Shown here piece by piece: positions 1-9,000 of a stretch of DNA of 64,000 nucleotides. The translations under genes and the position numbers were made by a program. The stretch spans positions 1 to 64,000 of the forward strand of contig JASHPJ010000040.1 in assembly GCA_030038195.1 (NCBI GenBank). The letters are read 5' to 3'. Under the pieces are notes generated by a model. It was not told where the DNA came from. It saw nothing but the letters and a program-made list of their open reading frames with translations, and made no database searches. Position 1 is the first letter of the stretch. Each line of letters begins with the position of its first letter. Source of the stretch: Acidobacteriaceae bacterium (GTDB lineage Bacteria; Acidobacteriota; Terriglobia; Terriglobales; Acidobacteriaceae).

Positions 1-1022
1 CCGAACATCGCGAAAAGATTCGAAGCCCATCCCTGGTGCCCGGCCATCGCCAATCCCAGAATACCGATCGCGAGCCACGCGTTGCGCGCATAGCTGTCAA
101 AGGCCACGGGCACAACCAGCAGCACGCAGGCCAGCACGGCAATTTTGCGCGCCGCATTGATTGTCCATCCGCGCTTGAGCAGAAACGAAGAAAGCCATCC
201 GCCAAACAGGCCGCCCGCATTGGCCATCGCATACATCACCATCAGCGGCAACCCCACGTTGCGCAGCGTGAGCCCACGGCTCTCGTTCAGGAACTTCGGC
301 GCCCAGTAAAGATAAAACCACCAGACGGGCTCGGTCATCGATCGTCCGACAAGAAACACCCACGTCTCGCGGTGCATGAGCAGCCGGCGGATGGGAATGG
401 CCGGTTCGTGGAGCGGGTCCTCCTCGAACACCGGCGCAGGACGCCGATAAACCACCAGCCACGCCGGGATCCAGAGAAAGCCAAGCAGGCCGATGAGGAG
501 GAACGCTGCGCGCCATCCCCAGGTGAGCGCGATCCACGGCACAATCAGCGGCGCAAGAATTGCGCCCACGGTGGATCCGCTGTTGAACAGTCCCGCGGCG
601 AAGGCGCGCTCGCGCACAGGAAACCACTCGGCGGTGGCCTTTACTGCGGCGGGAAAGTTGCCTGCCTCGCCGAGGCCGAGGAGCAAGCGCGCGCCGCCAA
701 AGCCGCGCACCGAGCGCACAAAGCCGTGGGCCACCGCGGCCACGCTGCACACGGTCACTGCGATCGCGTAGCCGATGCGCGTTCCAACGCGGTCGATCAA
801 TGGACCGGCCAGCACCAAGCCCAGCGCAAAGGTGGCCTGAAAACCGCTGATGATCAGCCCATACTGGCTCTCCGTCCAGCCAAGCTCTTTCTGCAGCGGC
901 AGCACCAGGATGCCGAGTACCTGGCGGTCCATGTAGTTGATGGCCGTAGCCGCGAACAGCAGTCCGCAGACGATCCAGCGGAATCGGGAACCTGCTGACT
1001 CTGCGGTCTCGGTCCTATTCAT
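1..1022 (-). CDS. MFS transporter, anion:cation symporter-like (3' end off the window)
   Basis: An uninterrupted reading frame runs leftward from an ATG at 1022 and leaves the window without a stop, so only the N-terminal part (about 340 residues) is visible. It begins MNRTETAESAG and then shows alternating hydrophobic helices. The segment AINYMDRQVLG in the first membrane helix and the later R-x-G-x-R-x-G-type loop (RVGTRIGYA) are typical of the ACS branch of the major facilitator superfamily, which contains hexuronate, glucarate and phthalate transporters. LGLGEAGNFPAA and FNSGSTVGAILAP are further family hallmarks. The substrate cannot be read from sequence, but sugar acids are the commonest guess. 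It is divergent from the ABC transporter operon that starts at 1157. Confidence 0.88.
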   Translation of the reverse strand, partial: MNRTETAESAGSRFRWIVCGLLFAATAINYMDRQVLGILVLPLQKELGWTESQYGLIISGFQATFALGLVLAGPLIDRVGTRIGYAIAVTVCSVAAVAHGFVRSVRGFGGARLLLGLGEAGNFPAAVKATAEWFPVRERAFAAGLFNSGSTVGAILAPLIVPWIALTWGWRAAFLLIGLLGFLWIPAWLVVYRRPAPVFEEDPLHEPAIPIRRLLMHRETWVFLVGRSMTEPVWWFYLYWAPKFLNESRGLTLRNVGLPLMVMYAMANAGGLFGGWLSSFLLKRGWTINAARKIAVLACVLLVVPVAFDSYARNAWLAIGILGLAMAGHQGWASNLFAMF

Positions 1023-1156
1023 CTCTGCGCCGGAGGTTCCTTGATTGAAATTGGAGAAGCGTCTTCGAGGTATTTGCGGAACGCAGCCCATCCTAAAGCA
1101 TTCTGCCGCGGGCTGTATAGAAAGCGCTCACCCGACGGCGGCTACACTGGGAGTGC

Positions 1157-1912
1157 GTGAGCGCAGCTATCGAATTCCGCAACGTCTCCTTCGCCGCAGC
1201 ACAGGGCCGGCTGCTGCTGGACGGCATCTCGTTCACCGTGGAGGAAGGCACGACCACCGCGATCCTGGGCCGCAGCGGATCGGGGAAATCGACGCTGCTG
1301 CGCACGGTAAACCATCTCGTTGAACCAACCGGCGGCGAAGTGCTGGTGCGCGGCGCGCAAGTGGGCTCATCGGACCTGGTCTCGCTGCGGCGCGGCATCG
1401 GGTACGTCATCCAGGAGACGGGCCTGTTTCCGCACTTCACCCTCGAACGCAACGCGGGACTGGTTCTTGAGGCACAGGGAAGGCCGCGCGCAGAACGGGA
1501 AAAGCGCAGCCGTGAGCTGCTCGACGCCGTCGGCCTCGATCCCAATCCGTTTGCGCGCCGCTATCCGCACCAGCTTTCGGGCGGGCAGCGCCAACGCGTT
1601 GGACTGGCCCGTGCACTCGCCGCCGATCCGGAAATTCTTCTCATGGACGAGCCCTTCGGCGCGCTCGATCCGCTCACCCGCGCCGAGATGCAGGACATGC
1701 TGCGCGACCTGTTGGCGCGTATGAAGAAAACCGCGCTGCTGGTGACGCACGATCTGGACGAAGCTCTCTATCTCGGCGACCGCATCGCGCTGCTCAGCGA
1801 AGGACGCCTCATTGCTGACCTCACGCCCGGCGAGTTCCTGCGCTCCACGCAGCCGGAGATTGCCACTTATATCCGCGCTTTTCATCGCGGCGAGCGCGCG
1901 AGGCGGCCATGA
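1157..1912 (+). CDS. Osmoprotectant-type ABC transporter, ATP-binding subunit
   Basis: 251 residues with a GTG start. The nucleotide-binding domain is complete: Walker [10 protein letters not shown] near residue 38, signature LSGGQRQR near 137, Walker [13 protein letters not shown] near 158, and switch histidine in VTHDLDEAL. The FGALDPLTR segment is characteristic of the glycine betaine/choline (OpuA/OpuC/ProV) and related importer ATPases. Unlike long ProV proteins, no clear C-terminal CBS domain is present. The stop overlaps the next gene's start by 4 bases (ATGA), which supports translational coupling in a three-gene import operon. The role inferred is energising uptake of a compatible solute or similar quaternary amine. 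Confidence 0.9.
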   Translation: MSAAIEFRNVSFAAAQGRLLLDGISFTVEEGTTTAILGRSGSGKSTLLRTVNHLVEPTGGEVLVRGAQVGSSDLVSLRRGIGYVIQETGLFPHFTLERNAGLVLEAQGRPRAEREKRSRELLDAVGLDPNPFARRYPHQLSGGQRQRVGLARALAADPEILLMDEPFGALDPLTRAEMQDMLRDLLARMKKTALLVTHDLDEALYLGDRIALLSEGRLIADLTPGEFLRSTQPEIATYIRAFHRGERARRP

Positions 1913-2535
1913 ATTTTTTCACACAGTACAGCAGCGAAATCGCCGAGCTCACCGTCGAGCACCTGTGGCTCACCGCAGCGGCCATGCTTTTTGCCACGGC
2001 GATTGCCGTTCCTGCGGGAATCTGGCTTACGCGCGCGCCGCGCTGGGCCACGCCGGTGATTGCGATTGCGAATATCCTGCAGACCATTCCGTCGCTGGCG
2101 ATGTTCGGCTTTCTGTTGCCGCTGCCGTGGCTCGGCGAGCGCGCGGCGCGCATCGCTATTGTCGCGCTCATTGCCTACGCACTGCTGCCTATCCTGCGCA
2201 ACACCTACGCCGGAATCCGCGGCATCGATCCGGCAATCCTTGAAGTAGCGCGGGCGTTGGGTCTCACCGGCGCGCAGCGATTGTTCAAAGTAGAGTTGCC
2301 GCTGGCGGCGTCATTCATCCTCGCCGGCCTGCGCACGGCAACCGTAACCTGCGTAGGCATTGCGACCATCGCCGCAGCCGTGGGTGCGGGCGGACTGGGC
2401 GAGCTGATCTTTCGCGGCGTGGCCTCAGTCGATAACCGGCTCGTGCTTGCCGGCGCAGTGCCAGCGGCGCTGCTGGCACTGGCCGCCGATGCGGCGCTCG
2501 GCTTGATCGAACGCTGGTTCGAGGTTCCCGCATGA
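1909..2535 (+). CDS. Osmoprotectant-type ABC transporter, permease subunit
   Basis: 208 residues, about five to six membrane helices, of the OpuBB/OpuCB/ProW permease type. The segment EVARALGLTGAQRLFKVELPLA (about residues 113-134) is the EAA loop that docks on the ATPase. AAVGAGGLGELIFRG near the C-terminus is highly typical of the betaine/choline permease family. It overlaps both neighbours by 4 bases. Many osmoprotectant systems have two permeases; only one gene is present here, so the transporter would be a homodimer. Substrate assignment is by family only. Confidence 0.9.
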   Translation: MNFFTQYSSEIAELTVEHLWLTAAAMLFATAIAVPAGIWLTRAPRWATPVIAIANILQTIPSLAMFGFLLPLPWLGERAARIAIVALIAYALLPILRNTYAGIRGIDPAILEVARALGLTGAQRLFKVELPLAASFILAGLRTATVTCVGIATIAAAVGAGGLGELIFRGVASVDNRLVLAGAVPAALLALAADAALGLIERWFEVPA

Positions 2536-3416
2536 TACACCGACGCTCCTTCATCGGCGGCGCAGCCGCGGCGATTGCGATGACTGCTTGCGAGCTTCCG
2601 CGCCCCAACCATCCGGTCATCGGCGCCAAGAATTTTACCGAGCAGGTGATTCTCGGCGAGCTGCTCGCGCAAGAGATCGAAGCCAAGTCGAATCTCAAAG
2701 TGGAACGCCGCTTTTATCTTGCCGGCAGCTACATCTGTCAGCAGGCGCTGGTGGCGGGACGCATCGACGGCTACGTCGAGTACACCGGCACCGCGCTTAC
2801 CGCGATTCTCAAGCAGCCGCTCGACCGTGACCCGCAAGCGGTGCTCGATACGGTGCGCCGGCTGTACGCATCGCGCTACCAGGTCACAGTGGCCGCGCCG
2901 CTGGGTTTTGAGAATACTTTCGCCATGGTCATCCGCGGCGACGATGCGCGCCGGCTGCATCTGACCACGCTGAGCCAGGCCGCGCAGTATACGCCCGGCT
3001 GGCGGCTGGGCGTGGGCTATGAGTTCGAGCAGCGCCCCGACGGCTTGCCCGGTTTGAGCAAGACCTACGGGCTCAAATTCAAGGATGCGCCGCGGACCAT
3101 GGATCTGGGGTTGCTGTATCGCGCGCTCAGCGCGCACCAGGTAGACATGATCGCCGGCAACTCGACCGACGGGCCGATCCAGACGCTTGGGCTCACCGTC
3201 CTTGAAGACGACCGGCATTTTTTCCCGCCGTACCAGGCCGTGCCGCTGGTGCGCGACGATGCGCTGCGCCGCTGGCCGCAGATTCAGGCTGCGCTCAACG
3301 CACTCGCCGGCAGGATTACCGCCGATGACATGCGCGCCATGAATGAAGCCGTTGACGGCCGGCATCGCGATCCGGCGGAAGTGGTGCGCGCGTTCCGCGC
3401 ACGCAAGGGGCTTTAG
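2532..3416 (+). CDS. Osmoprotectant ABC transporter, substrate-binding lipoprotein (OpuBC/OpuCC-like)
   Basis: 294 residues. The N-terminus has an RRSF twin-arginine-like stretch followed by a hydrophobic run and a lipobox-like MTAC, so it is probably exported and lipid-anchored. The mature part starts with IGAKNFTEQVILGELLAQ, the usual opening of the OpuAC/QAT family binding proteins. GYVEYTGTALT and DMIAGNSTDGPI are further family motifs. It is the last gene of the ATPase-permease-binding protein operon. Glycine betaine, choline or carnitine are the likely ligands; the aromatic cage was not modelled. Confidence 0.88.
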   Translation: MIHRRSFIGGAAAAIAMTACELPRPNHPVIGAKNFTEQVILGELLAQEIEAKSNLKVERRFYLAGSYICQQALVAGRIDGYVEYTGTALTAILKQPLDRDPQAVLDTVRRLYASRYQVTVAAPLGFENTFAMVIRGDDARRLHLTTLSQAAQYTPGWRLGVGYEFEQRPDGLPGLSKTYGLKFKDAPRTMDLGLLYRALSAHQVDMIAGNSTDGPIQTLGLTVLEDDRHFFPPYQAVPLVRDDALRRWPQIQAALNALAGRITADDMRAMNEAVDGRHRDPAEVVRAFRARKGL

Positions 3417-3481
3417 AAAAGGGCAGATTCATGTCTGCATTCCGCCCGCATCGCGGCGTTCGATCACCCGCAGGCAGGGTC

Positions 3482-4096
3482 TTATTTTTTCCTTGCCGCC
3501 TTCTTTGCCGTTGCGCCGCCGATCCAATAAGCCCGGCAGAATGTTTCGGCAACCATTGGGCCGATATCCTCCAATTTTGCTGCAGCGGCTTTGCTCAGGA
3601 CATGCCGGTAAAGCATCGGCCCTATCAGCAGAGCAATAGCGAGATCCAGATCCAGGTCGGCGGGCAGCAAATTGCGCTCCACACCGCGAGCCAGGATGCG
3701 CATGAGCGCGTTGCGGCGTGGCTCCATCACGCGATGCCGCCACGCTGCACCGAACTCGCGATGCACGGCGGCGTAGGCCATGAACATCGGCGTGATGCGC
3801 ACGCGTGCGGCTTCTAACTCTCCGGGAGGCCGCCAACTGAGCACAGTGGCGAGATCGACACGCAGATCGCCTGTATCCACGTCCCTTGCCTCGCGATTCG
3901 CTCCATTCACATAGAGCATGACCTCCATGAGCAGCGCTTCCTTGTCGGCCCAGTGGTTGTAGATCGTGGCCTTGCTTACACCCGACGCGCCGGCGATGGC
4001 GTCCATGCTGGCGGCTTCAATGCCATGCTCGCCGAAAAGAGCCAGCGCGGCGCGGATCACTTTTTCATGAGCTTCACTGCTGCGTGTACGGGCCAT
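3482..4096 (-). CDS. TetR/AcrR-family transcriptional regulator
   Basis: 204 residues. The N-terminal 55 residues carry a TetR helix-turn-helix: FGEHGIEAASMDAIAGASGVSKATIYNHWADKEALL. The divergent C-terminal part has the AefR-like layout of a ligand-binding and dimer domain, ending in a lysine-rich tail. It lies downstream of, and on the same strand as, the DrrAB-like exporter genes, separated by a repeat element. The exporter promoter contains a TetR-style palindrome at 5939-5953. I infer that this protein represses the exporter and responds to a transported compound; no similar palindrome was seen upstream of its own start. Confidence 0.9.
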   Translation of the reverse strand: MARTRSSEAHEKVIRAALALFGEHGIEAASMDAIAGASGVSKATIYNHWADKEALLMEVMLYVNGANREARDVDTGDLRVDLATVLSWRPPGELEAARVRITPMFMAYAAVHREFGAAWRHRVMEPRRNALMRILARGVERNLLPADLDLDLAIALLIGPMLYRHVLSKAAAAKLEDIGPMVAETFCRAYWIGGATAKKAARKK

Positions 4097-4215
4097 GGCT
4101 TAATTTCAATCCCAGTACCGCGACCATGTGGATTTGTGCTTTCCCAGGTCTCAAAATCGAGACCTGGGGCACCCAAGTCTTGTGGATTGGATTACGAAAC
4201 CACGAAGTCACGGTA

Positions 4216-4379
4216 CTAGTGTTCTGCAACGGAAGTTCATAGCATAAGTTGAAATCCCGAATCACAGGTCCCGCCACGGCGGATCTTCGACCTTCGACTC
4301 TGTTTGACCGAAAACCGGCCAAACATCGCTCAGGATGACAGCAGTATTTATGTTGCGAACCCCAGTTACAGGACACTAG
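4216..4379. repeat. MITE-like dispersed element, copy A
   Basis: Complete copy bounded by CTAG at both ends. The left end continues TGTTCTGCAACGGAAG and the right end is the imperfect inverse, ending CAGGACA. A hairpin at 4301-4325 (arms TGTTTGACCG and CGGCCAAACA, one mismatch) sits in the middle, next to the conserved CGCTCAGGATGACA block. The right CTAG contains the TAG stop codon of the ABC permease read on the minus strand (4376-4378). The element separates that permease from the tetR gene. Confidence 0.8.
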
Positions 4380-5122
4380 ATTTCAATCTTCGAGAACCGC
4401 CAAGCGCCGACCACGAGAAGCACTGCGCCGACGATGGCAAGAACAGCAAAGTCCAGCATTGGATCAAAGGATGAGCTGCCCAGCAGCATGTTGCGCATTC
4501 CGTCAATGCCGTAGGAGAGCGGGTCGGCCTTGGTGATGTAACTCAGCACCCTGGGCAGCCCGGTGAGCGGAAATAATGCACCCGAGAGAAAGTAGATGGG
4601 CATGACCAGGAAGTTCATGATGAGCTGGAAACCCTGCATATCCTGCAGGCCCGACCCGATGGCCACGCCCAGCGCGGCAAACAGCAGCGCAATCAGCACC
4701 ATGAATCCCAGGGCGCTGGGAACGGTGGCGAGATGCGCCGGGCGAAAGCCGGCAATTACGCAGACTACGCAGATGAGCAGCCCCTGCAGCACGGCGACGG
4801 TCGCGCCGCCCAGGGTGCGGCCAATCATGATCTGCAACCGCGGCACCGGCGCCACCAGTGTTTCTTTCAGGAACCCGAACTGGCGATCCCACAGCAGGCC
4901 CAGGCCGGAAAAGATGGACGAAAACAACACGGCCATGCCGATCACGCCGGGCGTGACAAATTGAAAGTAGTCTCCGTTGCCCGCACGCTTGAAGACCGGG
5001 CCAAGCCCGAAGCCGAGCACGAGCAGATATAGCAACGGATTGCCGAGCGAAGCGACAATCTGCGCGCGTGAGCGGACATAACGCTTCAGCTCGCGCAGCC
5101 AGAGAATGAAAATAGCTTTCAT
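4376..5122 (-). CDS. ABC-2 type transporter permease (DrrB-like)
   Basis: 248 residues from the ATG at 5122, chosen because a GGAGG lies 6 bases upstream and the ATG overlaps the ATPase stop in an ATGA. Six hydrophobic segments and the motif TPGVIGMAVLFSSIFSGLG fit the ABC-2 permease family (DrrB/NodJ type). YFLSGALFPLTGLP is the family's typical exoplasmic loop before the last helices. With the upstream ATPase it should form an exporter for a drug or lipid-like molecule. Its TAG stop lies inside the terminal CTAG of repeat copy A. Confidence 0.9.
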   Translation of the reverse strand: MKAIFILWLRELKRYVRSRAQIVASLGNPLLYLLVLGFGLGPVFKRAGNGDYFQFVTPGVIGMAVLFSSIFSGLGLLWDRQFGFLKETLVAPVPRLQIMIGRTLGGATVAVLQGLLICVVCVIAGFRPAHLATVPSALGFMVLIALLFAALGVAIGSGLQDMQGFQLIMNFLVMPIYFLSGALFPLTGLPRVLSYITKADPLSYGIDGMRNMLLGSSSFDPMLDFAVLAIVGAVLLVVGAWRFSKIEI

Positions 5123-5913
5123 CGCCTGCCTCCACTCCACATCCTGGCAAACTGCCGCATCTTGTCAGCGGAGTTGGCCTCTTCATCGCGGATTGTCGAG
5201 CCGGTCAGAGCCAGGAACGCATCTTCGAGATTGGTTGCGCCGGTCTGCTGCTTGATCTCTGCAGGCGTGCCCTGCGCGGCCAGTTTGCCGTGGTCGATGA
5301 CACCGATCCGATGCGCAACGCGGTCGGCTTCATCCATGTAATGCGTGGTAAGGAAGACCGTCACGCGCTCCGTCTCGTTCAGTTTCTTCACGTGGGTCCA
5401 GAGCTGGTTGCGGCTCTGCGGATCGAGGCCGAGCGTAGGCTCATCGAGAAAGAGGATGCGCGGCGTGTGCAGAAAACCGCGCGCGATCTCGAGCCGTCGC
5501 TTCATGCCGCCGGAGAACTTCTTCACCTGGTCGTTGCGGCGGTCCCAGAGCTCAAAGAGCCTGAGCAGCTCTTCCATGCGATGGTGTCGCAGCCTGTGCG
5601 GCAGGTGATAGAGCACGCCGTGTATCTCCATGTTTTCCCAGGCCGTCAGGTCGCCGTCGAGGCTCGGGTCCTGAAAGACGATGCCAAACCGCTTGCGTGC
5701 CTCGTTCTGCTCGAACTGCGGATTGAGACCATCCAGGACGATGGAGCCGCCGGTGGGCCGCAGCAGCGTGGTGAGCATCTTGATGGTGGTCGTCTTGCCT
5801 GCGCCGTTGGGACCGAGAAAGGCGAAGATCTCGCCTTCCGCCACCTCGAACGAGATGCCGTTCACGGCGGTAAAGGAGCCGAAGGTTTTTACCAGGTTCT
5901 GCACGCAGATCAT
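5119..5913 (-). CDS. ABC transporter ATP-binding protein (DrrA-like)
   Basis: 264 residues from the ATG at 5913, preferred over a TTG 18 bases upstream because GAGG is placed 9 bases before it. Walker A GPNGAGKTT, signature FSGGMKRRLEIARG, Walker B ILFLDEPTLGLD and H-loop TTHYMDEAD are all intact. LDPQSRNQLW and the C-terminal GVIDHGKLAAQGTPAEI follow the DrrA/CcmA pattern of daunorubicin-type exporters. It forms an operon with the ABC-2 permease and sits behind a promoter overlapped by a TetR-style palindrome. Likely role: drug or metabolite efflux; substrate unknown. Confidence 0.92.
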   Translation of the reverse strand: MICVQNLVKTFGSFTAVNGISFEVAEGEIFAFLGPNGAGKTTTIKMLTTLLRPTGGSIVLDGLNPQFEQNEARKRFGIVFQDPSLDGDLTAWENMEIHGVLYHLPHRLRHHRMEELLRLFELWDRRNDQVKKFSGGMKRRLEIARGFLHTPRILFLDEPTLGLDPQSRNQLWTHVKKLNETERVTVFLTTHYMDEADRVAHRIGVIDHGKLAAQGTPAEIKQQTGATNLEDAFLALTGSTIRDEEANSADKMRQFARMWSGGRR

Positions 5914-5933
5914 CAGGAATGACCTCAGCAATT

Positions 5934-5965
5934 CCTATACTGAACGGTTTAGTTTTGATTGTCAA
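5934..5965 (-). promoter_or_regulatory. Promoter of the DrrAB-like operon with TetR-type operator
   Basis: Read on the minus strand, a consensus -35 TTGACA (5960-5965) is followed by a -10-like TATAGG (5934-5939). Between them lies ACTAAACCGTTCAGT (5939-5953), a 15-base palindrome with matching half-sites ACTxAAC and GTTxAGT. Repressor binding there would block polymerase. The spacing to TATAGG is about 20; CAGTAT gives 17 and is an alternative -10. Confidence 0.65.
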
Positions 5966-6059
5966 TGAAGATTTAAACGATTTTTTCCGCGAAAGTTTTA
6001 CAGAGAAAGCGGCGCCGGCCTCCTGGGACAGGTGTCACCGGGAAAAATTCGAGCGGAGT

Positions 6060-9000
6060 TTATTCGTCAGCGTGCGCGTCGAGTCCTGGAGCCGGCACAT
6101 CCCGCTCGTCGCGCTCGAGCGGAGGCATTTCATAATCGACTCCGGGCGTTTGCTCGCCGCCATATCGATTTTCGTGCGATTCGGATTCTGCATGCGGGTC
6201 GTGCGCCGATGAGCACGCATCGTGCTCGTCGCGCTCAAGCGGAGGCATCTCAAAATCGACTCCGGGCGTTTGCTCGCCGCCATACAGATTTTCGTGCGAT
6301 TCGGATTCCGCATGCAGATCGTGTGCCGATGAGCGCGCATCGTGTTCGTCGCGCTCGAGCGGGGGCATCTCAAAATCAATTCCAGGAGACCGCTCGCCAT
6401 CGCGCAGATGGCTGATGCGATCTTCCTCGTCAGACAGCGCTTCACCGAGCAGCACATCGACACGATATCCGGCGGTCTCTGCCGCTTCCAAAGCCTCATC
6501 CACGGCTCTGCTCAACTGTTCCACGGCCGCGCGCTTCGGCGCCGGGTCGTCCGCCAGCTTGAGCAGGGACGGCATGAGCATCCACCAGAGCAGCTCTTCG
6601 TAACGCTCGCGAACCAGATACTCGCGGCCTTCGGCCGGGTGAACACCGGTGAGCCAGCGCACATCGGGGTCGAGCCACAAGGATGGCGCGAGACCTGCCG
6701 CCTGCGCCTTGGGCGCGCGCATCTCTGCCGTATCGGGCTGCTGCGCGTCCGCTTCAGCCGCGGCCCTGAACGCAACCGGTTCCCTGTCAACGCCCGCTCC
6801 GCTGAGCAGCACAACCTTGATGCGCGCCGCCACGCGCCAGCCTTCTTCGCCTTCGAATCCCAGCGCGCGGAAAGACTGCGCAAACGGTTCGCGCAGGCGC
6901 AGACGGTCGAAGAGATCGAGCGCCGCACGTTCCGGATCTTCTGCATCGATGGACTCGGCCAGCAGTTCCAGAGCGCACCAGCCCAGAATCGGTCCCCACA
7001 TGGCGGTGGCCGTGAGCTGCGGGCTCGGACTGGGCAGCATGCGGCGCGCGGCTGCGGTCCACGGCGCCGGGGAGAGCGCTTCGACAGCCGGAATACGCAT
7101 GGCCGCGCGCAACCGCTTGCGGAACGCGGTGGCCAGCGACTCCGCGCCTGGCGGCTCGGACGCGCGCACAGGCTGATCCTGTTGCCCTTGCCGCGCTGCA
7201 TAGGCGGCTTGCGCCAAGCGCAGGAATGCTGCCGTGTGCTCCCATGCCTGATCAAAGAATCCGCTGCGCTCCCGCTCGCTTTTCTTCTCGCTCGGCGCTG
7301 CCGGCGTGGCGCGCGGATGCTCGGCAAGATCGGCGAAGAGGCGCACGACATCGGGATCGAGCAGCTTGCGCAGCGCTTCGTGCACCGGCCGCAGCTCCAG
7401 ATCGACCAGTGCGTCTTCAAGACTGGGCACGCCGCGCCCATTGAGCTGATCGCAGAGGCGGTCCCAGGGCTGGCGCGCCGTCGCGTACAGCTCGCGCCAG
7501 TCAAGAAACACGTGCGACTGGTACGCGTGGAGATCGAGCCTGAACCCGTGTTCAAGCAGATGGCTGGCGCGCTTCAGATATTCGAGACCGGTGAGCGAGT
7601 CGCGCCAGGCAAGCACCGCGTTCGGATCGCCGCTCAGGCCGAGCCCTTCGCCCAGGCGGCGCTGCCGCAGTTGCCCCGATCCTTTGTCTGCATAGGCCGC
7701 AGAAAGGTGAATCGTTCCGTGCGCTTCGCCGTACCGGTTGTTGTAGACCACTAACGCGCGCTGATCGCCGCTGCGGTTTGAGTAGGCAAAGACATTCTCG
7801 TCCACCGAGCCGTTGTCATGGAAGAAGTCGTAGAGCAGAAAGTTGGCGCTCTCGGCAAAAAGCCAGCGGCGTTTGAGCAGCGGCGCAATCTCGCGCTCGT
7901 GCCGCTCCACCAGCCAGCGATCGGGATCCTCCTGGTAGCGCGGCCAGCGGTACTCCATGCCGTACTTCTCGGTGAATCCCTCGATCTGGCCGTGGCCGAA
8001 CATGGGCAGGCCGGGCAGCGTGGACATCATGACCGCGACACCGAAGCACTTGTCGCCCTTGCCGAACTGGTCGATGGCGGTACGCTCGTCAGGATTGCTC
8101 ATGAAGTTCACGTAGCGCTTCATGATGTCGGGATCGAACTCGATGGTGTTCTTGATTACCGAGCGGTACTTGGCGTTGTCCTCGTCGCGCAGCATCACCA
8201 TGAAGGCACTGTTGTAGACGCGGTGCATGCCCAGCGTGCGGACAAAGTAGCCCTCCATGAGCCAGAAGGCTTCAGCAAGCAGCAGCGTACCGGGAACCTC
8301 CGCGGCGACGCGGTCCACTACTTCGCGCCAGAACTCGTGCGGCATGTGGCGGTCGAATTCGGCCTGGCTCATGCCATACTCGGCGCGCGAGGGGATGGCG
8401 CCGCTGGCGCCGGGGCCGGGAAACCAGAGCCGGTGAAAGTGCCGCTTGGCCAGGGTCATGGCCGCATCGAAGCGAATGATCGGGAACAGCCGCGCCACGT
8501 GCAGAATGGTCTGGATCACCTGCTCGCGCACCGTGGGATTCAGATAATCGAGCTGCGCGGTGTCGTTCCACGGGAAGCTTGTGCCGTCATTGCCGTGATA
8601 GATGTAGCGCGTTTCGCCGGTCGAGCGGTCGCGGCGCTGAAAGACAACGGCCGCATCCGACTGGTCGAAGTAGTGGTCTTCGATTTTGATTTTGACGCGG
8701 CCGTCGTGCGAGAGATCGGGGCCCTCAAAGCTGTAAGCGGGATACGGCTTATCCCAGCGCGAGATGAACCACTCCGGATGTTCGATCACCCAGGGCGAAT
8801 CGATGCCCATGTGGTTCGGCACCATGTCGCTCGCCAAGCGAATGCCGTGACAATAGGCGCGGTCGCGCAGGTTCACGTAGGCCGGCTCGCCGCCAAGGTC
8901 GTCGGCGATACGGTAGTCGAAGAGCGAATAGGCTGAGGCCACGGCATCGCGGTTGCCGCACAACTGCTTGATGGTCTTCGAGGCGCGGCTGCGCTCCCAC

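Noticed and set aside
36..998. Plus-strand frame of 320 residues at the left edge
   Set aside because: Its translation is Arg/His/Gln-rich with no fold, and it is the antisense of the MFS transporter on the minus strand.
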